Assembly (NCBI GenBank): GCA_038230255.1
Contig: JBBRNP010000002.1
Span: forward strand, 248,001 to 312,000
From: AV40 sp038230255
GTDB taxonomy: Bacteria > Verrucomicrobiota > Verrucomicrobiia > Chthoniobacterales > UBA10450
Length of the DNA stretch: 64,000 nucleotides
Reading direction: 5' to 3'
The position numbers were made by a program, and so were the translations under genes. Shown here in pieces: positions 16,851-25,540 of this stretch. Every line of letters starts with the position of its first letter. Within the stretch, counting starts at the first letter, position 1. Under the pieces are notes generated by a model. That model did not search any database. It worked only from the letters and a program-made list of their open reading frames with translations, and had not been told where the DNA came from.

Positions 16851-16917
16851 GCTTGACCTTAACGAATCGAATTCAGAATTCGAGCGACGGTCATAGACCG
16901 CCGCTACAGAAGAGGCT

Positions 16918-18114
16918 TTAGGCGAAGAATCTCTCAGGCGAGAGCATGGGCTGCGGTTTGCAGATGCGGGTGACGCATTGTTCCCAGCTTTCGTGGCCGC
17001 TCAGGATATCGATCTCCACGCGCAGGAAGTAAATCGGCACCTTCGCGTCTGCTTCCGGCAAGCGCGGCATGCGGACGGCGTCCTTTTCCGTTGTGACGAT
17101 CATGGCCAGATCGCGGCGGATGCAGCGATTGATGAAAGTCCGTAATTCCGCCTCGGTGTAGTAGTGGTGATCGATGTAGCGCAGTGAAAGATCGACATTC
17201 GCGCCAAGGTTCTTGAGCGCGCCTTCGAAACTTTCGGGCGCAGCGATTCCGCAAATCGAACCGATGAACGCGCCGCGCAAGCGATCGAGCGTTAGTTGCT
17301 CGCCGGTGTAAATATTTTGCAGATAAAGCGGCCGGTGCGCGCATTCGATAATTTCGGCGGTGCGATTGTAACGGCGGATGCGCGCGATCAGCGCGTCGTT
17401 CGATTCGCCGGTTCCCTTGGTGATGAAAATGTAACTCGCGCGTCGAAGATTCCGTGGCGGCTCGCGCAAAGTTCCGCGCGGCAACAGAAATTCGTTCCCG
17501 AATGGTTGTTGTCGATCCACCAGCACGATATCGAGGCGATGTTTGAGATGGAGATATTGTAAACCGTCATCGAGTAGAAGCGTGTCCACTTTCCATTTGT
17601 CGATTGCGAATTTCCCGCTTTTCACCCGGTCTTTATCGACCAGCACGATCACATCTTTCAAATTATGCGCGAGCATGTAGGGCTCGTCGCCGGCGGTCAT
17701 CGAATCGAGAAAGAGAAGTTTTCCGTCGGACACAACGCGTGGAGGATCGACATCTTTGGTCAGCAAGCGATCGAACCAATTTCGTTTCGTCGGCTTCGGC
17801 ACGCTTTTGTAGCCACGACTCAGGATGGCAACACGGCGGCCGCCCAGTTGTAACGCGCGCGCGAACTTTTCCACCACCGGCGTTTTGCCCGTTCCGCCGA
17901 CAGTGAGATTTCCAATGCTAATGACGAGACAACCGAGTGTGCGCTCGCGGAAAATTCGTTTCCGATACAAATAAAGCCGGAGCTGGACGATCCGTTCGTA
18001 GATAAACGAGAGCGCATATAAAATTCCGCGCAAAATTGAAGCGCGAAAACCGCGACGCCGGCCAAGGACGACGTCGATGCCGAACTGCTCCAGATTTTCA
18101 AGCGTGCGCCCCAT
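16918..18114 (-). CDS. lpxK: Tetraacyldisaccharide 4'-kinase LpxK
   Basis: LpxK phosphorylates the tetraacyldisaccharide precursor of lipid A at the inner membrane. The 398-aa sequence has an N-terminal hydrophobic segment, the characteristic P-loop VISIGNLTVGGTGKTPVVEK, ILSRGYKS, VLVDKDRVKSG, DTLLLDDGLQYLHLKHRLDI and LLPRGTLREP. Its presence supports a lipopolysaccharide-bearing outer membrane. It starts directly after the thrB stop (TAAATG), so it is translationally coupled to thrB. It is somewhat longer than E. coli LpxK (328 aa), because of extra N-terminal and C-terminal residues. Confidence 0.96.
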   Translation of the reverse strand: MGRTLENLEQFGIDVVLGRRRGFRASILRGILYALSFIYERIVQLRLYLYRKRIFRERTLGCLVISIGNLTVGGTGKTPVVEKFARALQLGGRRVAILSRGYKSVPKPTKRNWFDRLLTKDVDPPRVVSDGKLLFLDSMTAGDEPYMLAHNLKDVIVLVDKDRVKSGKFAIDKWKVDTLLLDDGLQYLHLKHRLDIVLVDRQQPFGNEFLLPRGTLREPPRNLRRASYIFITKGTGESNDALIARIRRYNRTAEIIECAHRPLYLQNIYTGEQLTLDRLRGAFIGSICGIAAPESFEGALKNLGANVDLSLRYIDHHYYTEAELRTFINRCIRRDLAMIVTTEKDAVRMPRLPEADAKVPIYFLRVEIDILSGHESWEQCVTRICKPQPMLSPERFFA

Positions 18115-18960
18115 TTAATTACGAATTTGAACTCCGTGATTATCAGCGGTCGTAATGACGATTTGTGAAGATGTTCGTGCAGAACGCTGCATTGCGGCGG
18201 CAACTCTCTTCGGGCTTTGCAAAGTGACGGCGCAGATTGTCGATCCGGAGCCGCTCAAGAACGCGCCGAGCGCGCCGGCCTTTTCGGCGACGGCGATAAC
18301 GCGTGGCAAGAAGGGAATCAGTCGCCCGCGAAACGGCTGGTGAAGGTGGTCGATAAAGGTTCCGCGCAGGTTTTCGTAATCGCCCGAAGCGAATGCGGCT
18401 GTGATAACGCAGGCGTTGCCCGTGCTCGCGACCGCGTTCATGCGCGAGATTCTTGCCGGCAGAATTTTTCTGGCGGCCGATGTTTGAATTTCGAAATCGG
18501 GGATCAAGAGAACAAACTTTAATCTTGGTGAGACTTGAAAGCGCTGAACATTTTCACCGCGCGCGACCGTGAATCCGCCGAACGACGACGGCGCGGCATT
18601 ATCGGGATGGTCTTCGAGTTCCGCACACAATTGGAAGATCGACAACCGATCTAGAGGCCGCCGCGTGAGTTCGTTTAACCCGTGCAAGATGCCGAGCCGA
18701 ATGGTGGCGCTGCTACCCAAACCGCGCGAGCGCGGAATTTTTTCTATCGCCGAACAAGAAAACGCGAAACGCCGGCGCTTGGTTCGCTTGAAGAAAAGAT
18801 CGGCGGCCTTGGCCGCAATCGGCGCGAGCGATTCCTGTTTTGCGGCGCGTGAGATAGTCATCAAATTGTAAACGCGAAGCGCGACGCCCAGGCAATCGAA
18901 GCCCGGGCCAAGATTGGAATTACTGGCTGGGACGCGGATCGTGACTTTCATCAAACCCAT
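18115..18960 (-). CDS. thrB: Homoserine kinase ThrB (GHMP family)
   Basis: ThrB phosphorylates homoserine in threonine biosynthesis. The 281-aa sequence opens MKVTIRVPASNSNLGPGFDCLGVAL after a possible three-residue extension. It carries the GHMP ATP-binding motif IPRSRGLGSSATIRLG, HPDNAAPSSFGG and the C-terminal GALGAFLSGSGSTICAV. It overlaps or abuts lpxK (TAAATG). Upstream is a hairpin repeat at 18976-19077. No other thr genes are in the window. Confidence 0.95.
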   Translation of the reverse strand: MGLMKVTIRVPASNSNLGPGFDCLGVALRVYNLMTISRAAKQESLAPIAAKAADLFFKRTKRRRFAFSCSAIEKIPRSRGLGSSATIRLGILHGLNELTRRPLDRLSIFQLCAELEDHPDNAAPSSFGGFTVARGENVQRFQVSPRLKFVLLIPDFEIQTSAARKILPARISRMNAVASTGNACVITAAFASGDYENLRGTFIDHLHQPFRGRLIPFLPRVIAVAEKAGALGAFLSGSGSTICAVTLQSPKRVAAAMQRSARTSSQIVITTADNHGVQIRN

Positions 18961-18975
18961 TGCTCGTTAGTTTTC

Positions 18976-19077
18976 TGTCATGTCGAGCGAAGTCGAGACA
19001 TCTCTAAATATTTCCGTGCTGACTAGCTTAGAACTACAGAAATAGTAAGAGATTCCTCCACTTCGGTCGGAATGACA
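18976..19077. repeat. Dispersed TGTCAT...ATGACA hairpin repeat, copy 3
   Basis: It begins TGTCATGTCGAGCGAAGTCG and ends TTCGGTCGGAATGACA. It lies between the divergent thrB and the methyltransferase gene, whose ATG (19080) follows two bases later. Confidence 0.83.
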
Positions 19078-19079
19078 AA

Positions 19080-19994
19080 ATGAGGATCAACGATTGGATC
19101 AGTCGCGAGTTATTCGAGGCGTTCGAAGCGGAAGGAACCGACGCGCATCGGCTCTGCACAACCGATAACGGTTGGGCGGAGCGTTTTGGACGCGACGTCC
19201 TGGTCTCTTTTAGAACTACCGCTGCGCGCGATCGTTTGACGGCAGGGCTGAACGAATGGACCACGTCACTCAATTTTCAGATCGGTCGGGTTTTCGCCCG
19301 ATTTTTGCCGAAGAAAAATGAGGAGCGCGAAACGCCGAAGCTGGTCATTGGCAATAAGGGCGAAAACCTGCAGACGATCGCGACCGAGCACGGTCTGAAA
19401 TTCGGCATCGATTTCGGGGCCGGCTATTCGGTCGGGTTGTTTATCGATCAACGCGAAAACCGCAGATTCGTCAGGCAATCAAAGCCGAAGCGAGTCTTGA
19501 ACTGCTTCGCTTACACGTGCTCATTCTCGGTAACGGCAGCGTCGGCAGGCGCGCAGACGGTGAATGTCGATCTTTCCAAGAAATCGTTGGAACGCGGCCG
19601 GCAAAATTTTGTCCTCAATTCTATTTCCACTGAAGGACATCAGTTTATTGCCGACGATGTCCGCCCTGTTTTAGGACGCCTGGCCCGGCGTGGACAAAAA
19701 TTCGAGATGATCATTCTCGATCCGCCGACGTTTTCGCGAACAAAGGGCGGCGCGGCCTTTCATGTCGAAAACGACTTTGAGGAGCTAATTGTTTCAGCGT
19801 TGGAGCTGGTCGAGCGCAATGGGCGGATTTTATTGTCGACCAACTGCGAAACGCTCAACGAGCAAGCGCTGGAACGATTTTCTCGTTATTGCCTGAAATT
19901 GTCGCGCAAATCCGGCGCGTTACATCGACAACCGCCACCGGCGGATTTTCCGCCGGGAGCCGGAGCCGCTACGATTTGGATGACTTTGCGTTGA
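19080..19994 (+). CDS. Class I SAM-dependent methyltransferase (RlmI/RlmK-like)
   Basis: The 304-aa protein has the Rossmann methyltransferase motifs seen in rRNA cytosine methyltransferases of the RlmI/RlmL C-terminal type: VLNCFAYTCSFSVTAASAGA (motif I), VNVDLSKKSLERGRQNF, FIADDVRPVL and the catalytic-like IILDPPTFSRTKGG. The N-terminal 90 residues contain a region that is not a full PUA domain. It probably modifies RNA (inference). The start codon lies two bases after a hairpin repeat, and the decamer at 19565-19574 is part of the coding frame (NVDLS). Confidence 0.87.
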   Translation: MRINDWISRELFEAFEAEGTDAHRLCTTDNGWAERFGRDVLVSFRTTAARDRLTAGLNEWTTSLNFQIGRVFARFLPKKNEERETPKLVIGNKGENLQTIATEHGLKFGIDFGAGYSVGLFIDQRENRRFVRQSKPKRVLNCFAYTCSFSVTAASAGAQTVNVDLSKKSLERGRQNFVLNSISTEGHQFIADDVRPVLGRLARRGQKFEMIILDPPTFSRTKGGAAFHVENDFEELIVSALELVERNGRILLSTNCETLNEQALERFSRYCLKLSRKSGALHRQPPPADFPPGAGAATIWMTLR

Positions 19995-20027
19995 CCAAGT
20001 GGACTCCGCGGACAATCGTTAATCAAA

Positions 20028-20300
20028 ATGGAAAAAAGAGGACATGAAGATATAGCGGAGCGCGGCCTGCGTTATTCGCGGGAACACTTCGACGAGATTC
20101 TTACCCAGACGGAAACGTACGTTCGGCAGAACCCGGTGCAATCGATTGCTTACGCCGTGCTCGCTGGATTCGTCTTGAACCGGTTGGGCATCGGCAGAAT
20201 TGTGAAAGGTATCCTGCGCCTGGTGTTGTTCGCACTGAAACCGGGTATCCTGATTTACGGCGCGACGAAATTATACGAAGCGACGCAGGAAGAAGAGTAG
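20028..20300 (+). CDS. Small membrane protein with C-terminal helix
   Basis: The 90-aa protein has an amphipathic N-terminal half (FDEILTQTETYVRQNPVQSI) and hydrophobic C-terminal segments (IAYAVLAGFVLNRLGIG and LVLFALKPGILIYGATKLY). The layout resembles ElaB/YqjD/DUF883-type proteins, which sit in the inner membrane and associate with ribosomes in stationary phase. The match is only in outline. It is convergent with dodecin. Confidence 0.7.
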   Translation: MEKRGHEDIAERGLRYSREHFDEILTQTETYVRQNPVQSIAYAVLAGFVLNRLGIGRIVKGILRLVLFALKPGILIYGATKLYEATQEEE

Positions 20301-20308
20301 GGAAATAC

Positions 20309-20518
20309 TCAAGCTTCCAGGGTGAAGCCGACCTTTAGAGTCACCTGCCAGTGCGAGATGTTTCCCTCCTCGAGGTAACCGCGCGTTTCGGCAATCTCAA
20401 ACCAGCGCATATTGCGGATGGTTTTCTTTGCCCGCGTCAGAGCATTCTTGACCGCATCTTCAATTCCCTTCGGTGACGAACCGACCAGCTCAATCTTTTT
20501 GTATATATGATCAGACAT
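20309..20518 (-). CDS. Dodecin family flavin-binding protein
   Basis: The 69-aa protein matches dodecin, a small protein that assembles as a dodecamer and stacks flavins between tryptophans. Signatures are IYKKIELVGSSPKGIEDAVKNAL, the flavin-stacking Trp in NMRWFEIAETRG, and WQVTLKVGFTL at the end. Length is typical. It is a single gene. It probably buffers free flavin. Confidence 0.93.
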   Translation of the reverse strand: MSDHIYKKIELVGSSPKGIEDAVKNALTRAKKTIRNMRWFEIAETRGYLEEGNISHWQVTLKVGFTLEA

Positions 20519-20595
20519 GCCGAAACGTTAACGCGGCTTCGGAATGGAGACAAAAACTCAAGGCCGGTCGGTTGAATGGCTTTGGGTTGCGCCGG

Positions 20596-20904
20596 TCAGA
20601 TCAAATCGAAGACGTAACTGAGCTCGCGAGCTTGATACGAGCCCCAGTCGTTGATTTGAGGGTCGAAAATTTGGGCGAGGAGCGAACGCGTCTGGAGATA
20701 ATTTAGAACAAACTCCATTGCTTCGCTGTCGATGATGCCGTGTCCCCAAAAGGTGACGGCGCGAACGATGAGCGCGATTGGAAGGAGAAACGCCGCCCCG
20801 ATTAGAACAGGCCGGGTGTAACGACCGATCCGAAGAGCCAAAGGATGTAACTTGTCCGGACTTGCCACGACGTGAATGCTGACCGAACTGGAAAAGAGGC
20901 GCAA
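20596..20904 (-). pseudogene. Truncated N-terminal fragment of a membrane protein (possible)
   Basis: This 102-aa frame has one strong hydrophobic segment (PVLIGAAFLLPIALIVRAV) followed by SEAMEFVLNYLQTRSLLAQIFDPQINDWGSYQARELSYVFDLI and then a stop. The text after the helix reads like the first extracytoplasmic loop of a larger polytopic protein and ends abruptly, with no further helices before dodecin. It may be a decayed fragment or a genuine small protein. No other gene covers this region. Confidence 0.5.
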
Positions 20905-20953
20905 CTTTCCGTTGAGCCCCTAATGGACGATTGTTAGCCTGAATTCCCGCCTC

Positions 20954-22909
20954 ATGAAGATCGACAACCGGAACATCGAATCGCATTTAAAGGAGAAGCG
21001 CGTCTTCAAGCCGGTGAAGGAGTTCGCGCAGAAAGCGAAGATCAAGAACCTCGCCCAATATCAGCGGATGTATCGCGAGTCGATCAAGCAGCCGGACAAA
21101 TTCTGGTCGCGCGAGGCGAAGGAACTTTCCTGGCAAAAGCCGTGGCGGAAAGTTTTGGAATGGAAGGCGCCGTTTGCGAAATGGTTCATTGGCGGAAAAA
21201 TCAATCTTTCCGAGAACTGTCTGGATCGACATCTCACTACCCACCGCCGCAACAAGGCAGCCATTTTATGGGAAGGGGAGCCGGGTGAAAAACGCACGCT
21301 CACCTACCAGCAATTGCATCGCGAAGTTTGCCGCTTCGCGAATGTTTTGAAGCGAAACAAAATTCGCAAAGGCGATCGCGTCATTATTTATCTGCCGACG
21401 ATTCCGGAAGCGGCGATTGCGATGCTGGCTTGCGCGCGCATCGGCGCGGTCCACTCGGTCGTTTTTGGCGGATTCAGCGCGGACTCAATTCGCGATCGTA
21501 TTGCCGATTGCGGCGCGATCGCCGTGATCACGGCGGACGGCAGCTATCGCCGCGGCGGAATTGTTCCGCTCAAGAAAAATGTGGATGACGCGTTGCGCGG
21601 CGGGACGTCAGTCAAGCGCGTGATTGTTTTCCAGCGCGCAAACAACGAGATCCACATGGAAGAAGGTCGCGACGTCTGGTGGCACCGCGAGCTCGAGTAC
21701 GTGGACGACAGTTGCCCGCCGGCGCCGCTCGACAGCGAACATCCGCTTTACATTCTTTACACCAGCGGTTCGACCGGGAAGCCGAAAGGAATCCTCCACA
21801 CGACCGGCGGTTATCTGGTCGGAATCTATTCGACCACGAAATATGTCTTCGATATTCGCGACGAAGATATTTTTTGGTGCACCGCGGACGTCGGTTGGGT
21901 GACCGGGCATAGCTACGTTGTTTATGGTCCGCTCGCGAACGGCGCGACCACGTTCATGTATGAAGGCGCGCCGAACTGGCCGGAACCGGACCGCTTCTGG
22001 CGAATCATCGAGCAGAATCGGGTGAACATTCTCTACACCGCACCGACCGCAATCCGCGCGTTCATTCGCTGGGGCGATCAATGGGTGAAGAAACATGATC
22101 TGTCGTCACTCCGTCTGCTCGGCACGGTCGGCGAACCGATTAATCCCGAAGCGTGGATGTGGTATCGCAAGACGATTGGGGGGGGACGTTGTCCAGTCGT
22201 CGACACCTGGTGGCAAACCGAAACCGGCGCGATCATGATTACGCCGCTGCCGGGCGCGATTCCGACAAAACCGGGCAGCGCCACGCTCCCGTTTTTCGGA
22301 GTGGTTCCGGCAATTGTCGATCAAGAGGGAAAAGAAGTCGGCGCGAACGTGGGCGGAAAATTAATTATTCGCCGTCCGTGGCCAGCGATGTTGCGGACGA
22401 TTTACGGAGACAAAGAGCGTTATCAAAAACAGTATTGGAGCGAATACAAAGGCAAGTATTTCACCGGCGACGGCGCCCGGCGCGATAAAGACGGTTATTT
22501 TTGGATCGTCGGGCGCATCGACGACGTGCTCAATGTGGCCGGACATCGGCTTGGCACTTCGGAGATCGAAAGCGCGCTGGTGAGCCATGCTAAAGTTGCC
22601 GAAGCCGCGGTGGTTGGAAGGCCGGACGAATTGAAGGGACAAAGCGTGGTCGCGTTCGTGACCGTGAAAACCGGAGTCGACGCTTCGAATGATTTGAAGG
22701 CCGAATTGCGAAACCACGTCGGCACGCACATCGGCGCAATCGCGAAACCAGATGAAGTGCGCTTTGCCGAAGCGCTTCCAAAAACGCGCAGCGGAAAAAT
22801 CATGCGACGATTGCTGAAAGAAATTGCGAGCGGCGCAAAAGTTACCGGTGACACGACAACGCTGGAAGATTTCAGCGTGTTGGCAAAACTGTCCGAGGCG
22901 GAGGAATAA
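20954..22909 (+). CDS. acs: Acetyl-CoA synthetase
   Basis: Acs activates acetate to acetyl-AMP and then acetyl-CoA. The 651-aa sequence is full length and carries the AMP-binding motif YILYTSGSTGKPKG, the acetate-pocket region WCTADVGWVTGHSYVVYGPL, WWQTETGAIMITPLPG, YFTGDGARRDKDGYFWIVGR, and the C-terminal acetylation-site lysine in PKTRSGKIMRR. The ATG is followed at once by a copy of the decamer (20957-20966, encoding KIDN). The next gene begins 8 bp downstream. Confidence 0.97.
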   Translation: MKIDNRNIESHLKEKRVFKPVKEFAQKAKIKNLAQYQRMYRESIKQPDKFWSREAKELSWQKPWRKVLEWKAPFAKWFIGGKINLSENCLDRHLTTHRRNKAAILWEGEPGEKRTLTYQQLHREVCRFANVLKRNKIRKGDRVIIYLPTIPEAAIAMLACARIGAVHSVVFGGFSADSIRDRIADCGAIAVITADGSYRRGGIVPLKKNVDDALRGGTSVKRVIVFQRANNEIHMEEGRDVWWHRELEYVDDSCPPAPLDSEHPLYILYTSGSTGKPKGILHTTGGYLVGIYSTTKYVFDIRDEDIFWCTADVGWVTGHSYVVYGPLANGATTFMYEGAPNWPEPDRFWRIIEQNRVNILYTAPTAIRAFIRWGDQWVKKHDLSSLRLLGTVGEPINPEAWMWYRKTIGGGRCPVVDTWWQTETGAIMITPLPGAIPTKPGSATLPFFGVVPAIVDQEGKEVGANVGGKLIIRRPWPAMLRTIYGDKERYQKQYWSEYKGKYFTGDGARRDKDGYFWIVGRIDDVLNVAGHRLGTSEIESALVSHAKVAEAAVVGRPDELKGQSVVAFVTVKTGVDASNDLKAELRNHVGTHIGAIAKPDEVRFAEALPKTRSGKIMRRLLKEIASGAKVTGDTTTLEDFSVLAKLSEAEE

Positions 22910-22917
22910 CTTAGCTA

Positions 22918-24789
22918 GTGAGTTTTATTCGGACAGGGCTGCGCGAGATCGGATTGAAAATCCGGCGGCAACGCACGCGCATGATATTGCGGCACGAGAA
23001 ACGGTTGCTGCAAAAAAGCGAAATTGCTCTCGGGCGCGAAGGAACTTCGCAGGCCGCGAACTTTCCCGAGCTCCGGAACGAGATCGTGGCTTTGAAGAAA
23101 CTCGAGCAGGAGCAAAAGGAAGTCGCGATTCGGATCATCCAGATCGAAGAAGGAATCAAAAAGATCGAGGTGCAGCGGCAAGCGAACGCCAAAGAGCAAA
23201 GTGAAGCGATGGCGAAGTTGGAAGTGGAGAAGAAGCCAATCGTGCAGCGTCGTAACGAAGCCAAGAGTGCGGCGGAGCTGTGCGAGCGTGAGGTAAATGC
23301 GGTCGAGCGCCGGATTGATGAGAACGACGCCGCCGACCAAGAGTTGCTGAAAAAGTTGTCCGAGCTTCAAGCCCTCGCGCCGCCGCCGGCGGATTTGGAG
23401 ACGCAAACAGCCGCCATTAGCGCGCGGCGCGCGCGCTTACCGGAAGAACGCGCGGAACTGGTTCGCGCCCGGCTTGGCAGCGCCGATGCTTCCCGGATCG
23501 CCAAGGAAAAACTCGTCGCGGCCGAGGAGGAACTTTCCGCGATTGAACGAAATATTGCCAAAGTCCGCGGCGACTATGAAGGACGTGACAAAGGCTTCGC
23601 GGACAACATTCGCTCGCAGCAGGACGCGGTGATCGAAGCCAAACAACATCATCAAGTTGTCGAGGAGCGAAAGAATCCGGCCTATCTCAACATTGGACGC
23701 CATCTCGCGTCGCAAGGCATTGCTCCGCCGAATGCGCCGCAATTGCTCGACGACGTGCGCAAACATCGCGTGGCGGTGGATCGACATCAGCAACATAACG
23801 ACGAGCTGGCGTTGCTCTCCCGGGGCATCGATAAACAGGAGCTGCGGCAATTCTATTTCAGCGTTGTCTCGGTGATCGGGCTGCTGGCGATCATTTTGCC
23901 TCTGGTCGCGAAATCACCACGCAAGCGTGAGTGGCTGCCGCAGCAAACCGAAGCGATTCTATCGATCAATACCGAACAATTTGAGCGCGACGATTTGCCA
24001 AAACGCTGGCACAAAGAGCAAGCCGATGTCTGGCAGAATGTGTGGAATGGATTGATCGGCCCGGCCGCGCGCGTGCCGACACTCAATCTGTCACGAGACA
24101 CGCTTCAAATCACCCGCGCAACAACCAGCACTGACTCCGGCACCGTTCGCGAATTTATCCTGATTGAAAATCGGAGCGACGTTTCGCAAATCATCCGCTC
24201 GGTCCAAACTGACAAAGAGTTTCACAAACGCACGGTCAGTGGATTGCCGGTATGGGAAAAACCCGATCTCGCGCTCGCGCGCGTCGGTCCCAGCACGCTC
24301 GCTGTCGGGAGCTCGAGCGAAGTGGATGAGCTGGTCCGGGTTCGGCTCGGGATCGATCTCGACCTGAAAATCACCGGACAGTTGTTTGACCGGTTCCAAG
24401 CGTTGGACCGAGAGAGCACGCTCCGTCTGATCTCGCGCAGCCCGCCGGATTTGCCGCGCATGTTTCATCCGATTTTCGCGCCCGAACTGCTGGAAAATTC
24501 GCAGTTACTCGGATTCGCGTTAACGCTGCAAAACCCGGTGAAGGCGCGTTTGTTTTTAAAGATGAAATCTCCCGAAGTGGCGTCAGAGCTGGCGCGCAAT
24601 TTGCACAACGAGCCGCAGAAGTGGTTGCGTCTCCAGGATTCAAATCTAATGCTTTTCGCTCAGCCCCCGGAAGTGACGCGCCAAGCGGCCAATCTTGAGC
24701 TGCATTTCAACGTGCCGGATGAGACGGCGCGGCTTCTCCTGCAGCGAATCGCCAAAACCGACATGAGCAGCTCCGTCGCGGGCGATTGA
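22918..24789 (+). CDS. Coiled-coil membrane protein of unknown function
   Basis: The 623-aa product starts at GTG22918. Residues about 20-280 are strongly charged coiled coil (EIVALKKLEQEQKEVAIRI and similar). A single transmembrane helix follows at about 311-331 (FYFSVVSVIGLLAIILPLVA), then a roughly 290-residue C-terminal domain with segments such as VREFILIENRSDVSQIIRSV and LRLISRSPPDLPRMFHPIFA. No family was recognised. It follows acs by 8 bp and is probably co-transcribed. The topology suggests one large coiled domain and one globular domain on opposite sides of the membrane. Confidence 0.8.
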   Translation: MSFIRTGLREIGLKIRRQRTRMILRHEKRLLQKSEIALGREGTSQAANFPELRNEIVALKKLEQEQKEVAIRIIQIEEGIKKIEVQRQANAKEQSEAMAKLEVEKKPIVQRRNEAKSAAELCEREVNAVERRIDENDAADQELLKKLSELQALAPPPADLETQTAAISARRARLPEERAELVRARLGSADASRIAKEKLVAAEEELSAIERNIAKVRGDYEGRDKGFADNIRSQQDAVIEAKQHHQVVEERKNPAYLNIGRHLASQGIAPPNAPQLLDDVRKHRVAVDRHQQHNDELALLSRGIDKQELRQFYFSVVSVIGLLAIILPLVAKSPRKREWLPQQTEAILSINTEQFERDDLPKRWHKEQADVWQNVWNGLIGPAARVPTLNLSRDTLQITRATTSTDSGTVREFILIENRSDVSQIIRSVQTDKEFHKRTVSGLPVWEKPDLALARVGPSTLAVGSSSEVDELVRVRLGIDLDLKITGQLFDRFQALDRESTLRLISRSPPDLPRMFHPIFAPELLENSQLLGFALTLQNPVKARLFLKMKSPEVASELARNLHNEPQKWLRLQDSNLMLFAQPPEVTRQAANLELHFNVPDETARLLLQRIAKTDMSSSVAGD

Positions 24790-24849
24790 CCCCGACGCGT
24801 TCGGGGTTGATTGCAGCCCGCCCCGGTTTGAGCTTATAATGGCCGCCGA

Positions 24850-25506
24850 ATGTCTCGCCTTCTGTGTTTCACAATCATCTTTGCGGTCACGATGTCGATC
24901 TTACCGGCATCCCCAGCAGCCAATCCGGAGCTGGTCGACATCGCGAAGGTTGATCCGACGATCGTGATCGATTTGCGCTATGCGACTGACCACAACGTGA
25001 CCGGCCACGCGTTGTATCCGCGCGGCACGCGCGCTTTGATTTTGCCGAGTGTCGCGCAGCAGCTGGCCGGCGCCCAAAGTTATCTCAAGCAATATCGTTA
25101 CCGGCTGAAGATCTGGGACGCCTACCGGCCGAAAGAAGCGCAGGAGCTGCTCTACAAGTACGCGCACAAGGACGAGTTCGTTGCCGACCCCGGCAAGGGA
25201 TTTGGTTCGATGCATTCCTACGGCGTCTCAGTCGACGCCACGTTGGTGGACGATTGGAGCCAGGACGTCAGCATGCCGACTAAATATGACGAGTTTACGC
25301 CTCAGGCCATGATGGGTTACACCGGGCGCGATCCGCTAATAAAACAACATCTGACGCTCTTGCAGTTGGCGATGGCGCACAACAATTTTTACGGTTTGCG
25401 CGTCGAGTGGTGGCACTTCACCACCGCCGATTGGAAAAAATACGTTCCGTACTGGGAAGACAAACAAATGTCGCAAACCGGCGAAAGTCCGTCGCCAAAA
25501 GGTTGA
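24850..25506 (+). CDS. D-alanyl-D-alanine dipeptidase (VanX/DdpX family)
   Basis: The 218-aa protein has a signal peptide (LLCFTIIFAVTMSILPASPA) and the M15D zinc-dipeptidase signatures: VDPTIVIDLRYATDHN, KIWDAYRPKEAQ, the zinc ligands in SMHSYGVSVDATL (H and D) and EWWHF. VanX-type enzymes hydrolyse D-Ala-D-Ala. The export signal indicates a periplasmic role in recycling peptidoglycan dipeptide rather than vancomycin resistance. No vanH or vanA genes are nearby. A decamer copy at 24893-24902 lies inside the signal-peptide coding region. Confidence 0.93.
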   Translation: MSRLLCFTIIFAVTMSILPASPAANPELVDIAKVDPTIVIDLRYATDHNVTGHALYPRGTRALILPSVAQQLAGAQSYLKQYRYRLKIWDAYRPKEAQELLYKYAHKDEFVADPGKGFGSMHSYGVSVDATLVDDWSQDVSMPTKYDEFTPQAMMGYTGRDPLIKQHLTLLQLAMAHNNFYGLRVEWWHFTTADWKKYVPYWEDKQMSQTGESPSPKG

Positions 25507-25540
25507 AGCGCGACTTCGCTTTTGAGAATCTGGTGAAGTC

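Larger units (their letters stand above)
16344..16909 (-). mobile_element. RAYT-REP unit (566 bp) with 26-bp terminal inverted repeats
   Basis: Perfect 26-bp inverted repeats at 16344-16369 and 16884-16909 enclose one gene, a Y1 transposase. The unit sits between the LigD-type polymerase and lpxK. No target-site duplication is seen, as expected for HUH enzymes. Confidence 0.85.

Noticed and set aside
24850..25506. Vancomycin resistance operon
   Set aside because: The VanX-like dipeptidase has a signal peptide and no vanH, vanA or vanRS neighbours. A recycling role is more likely.
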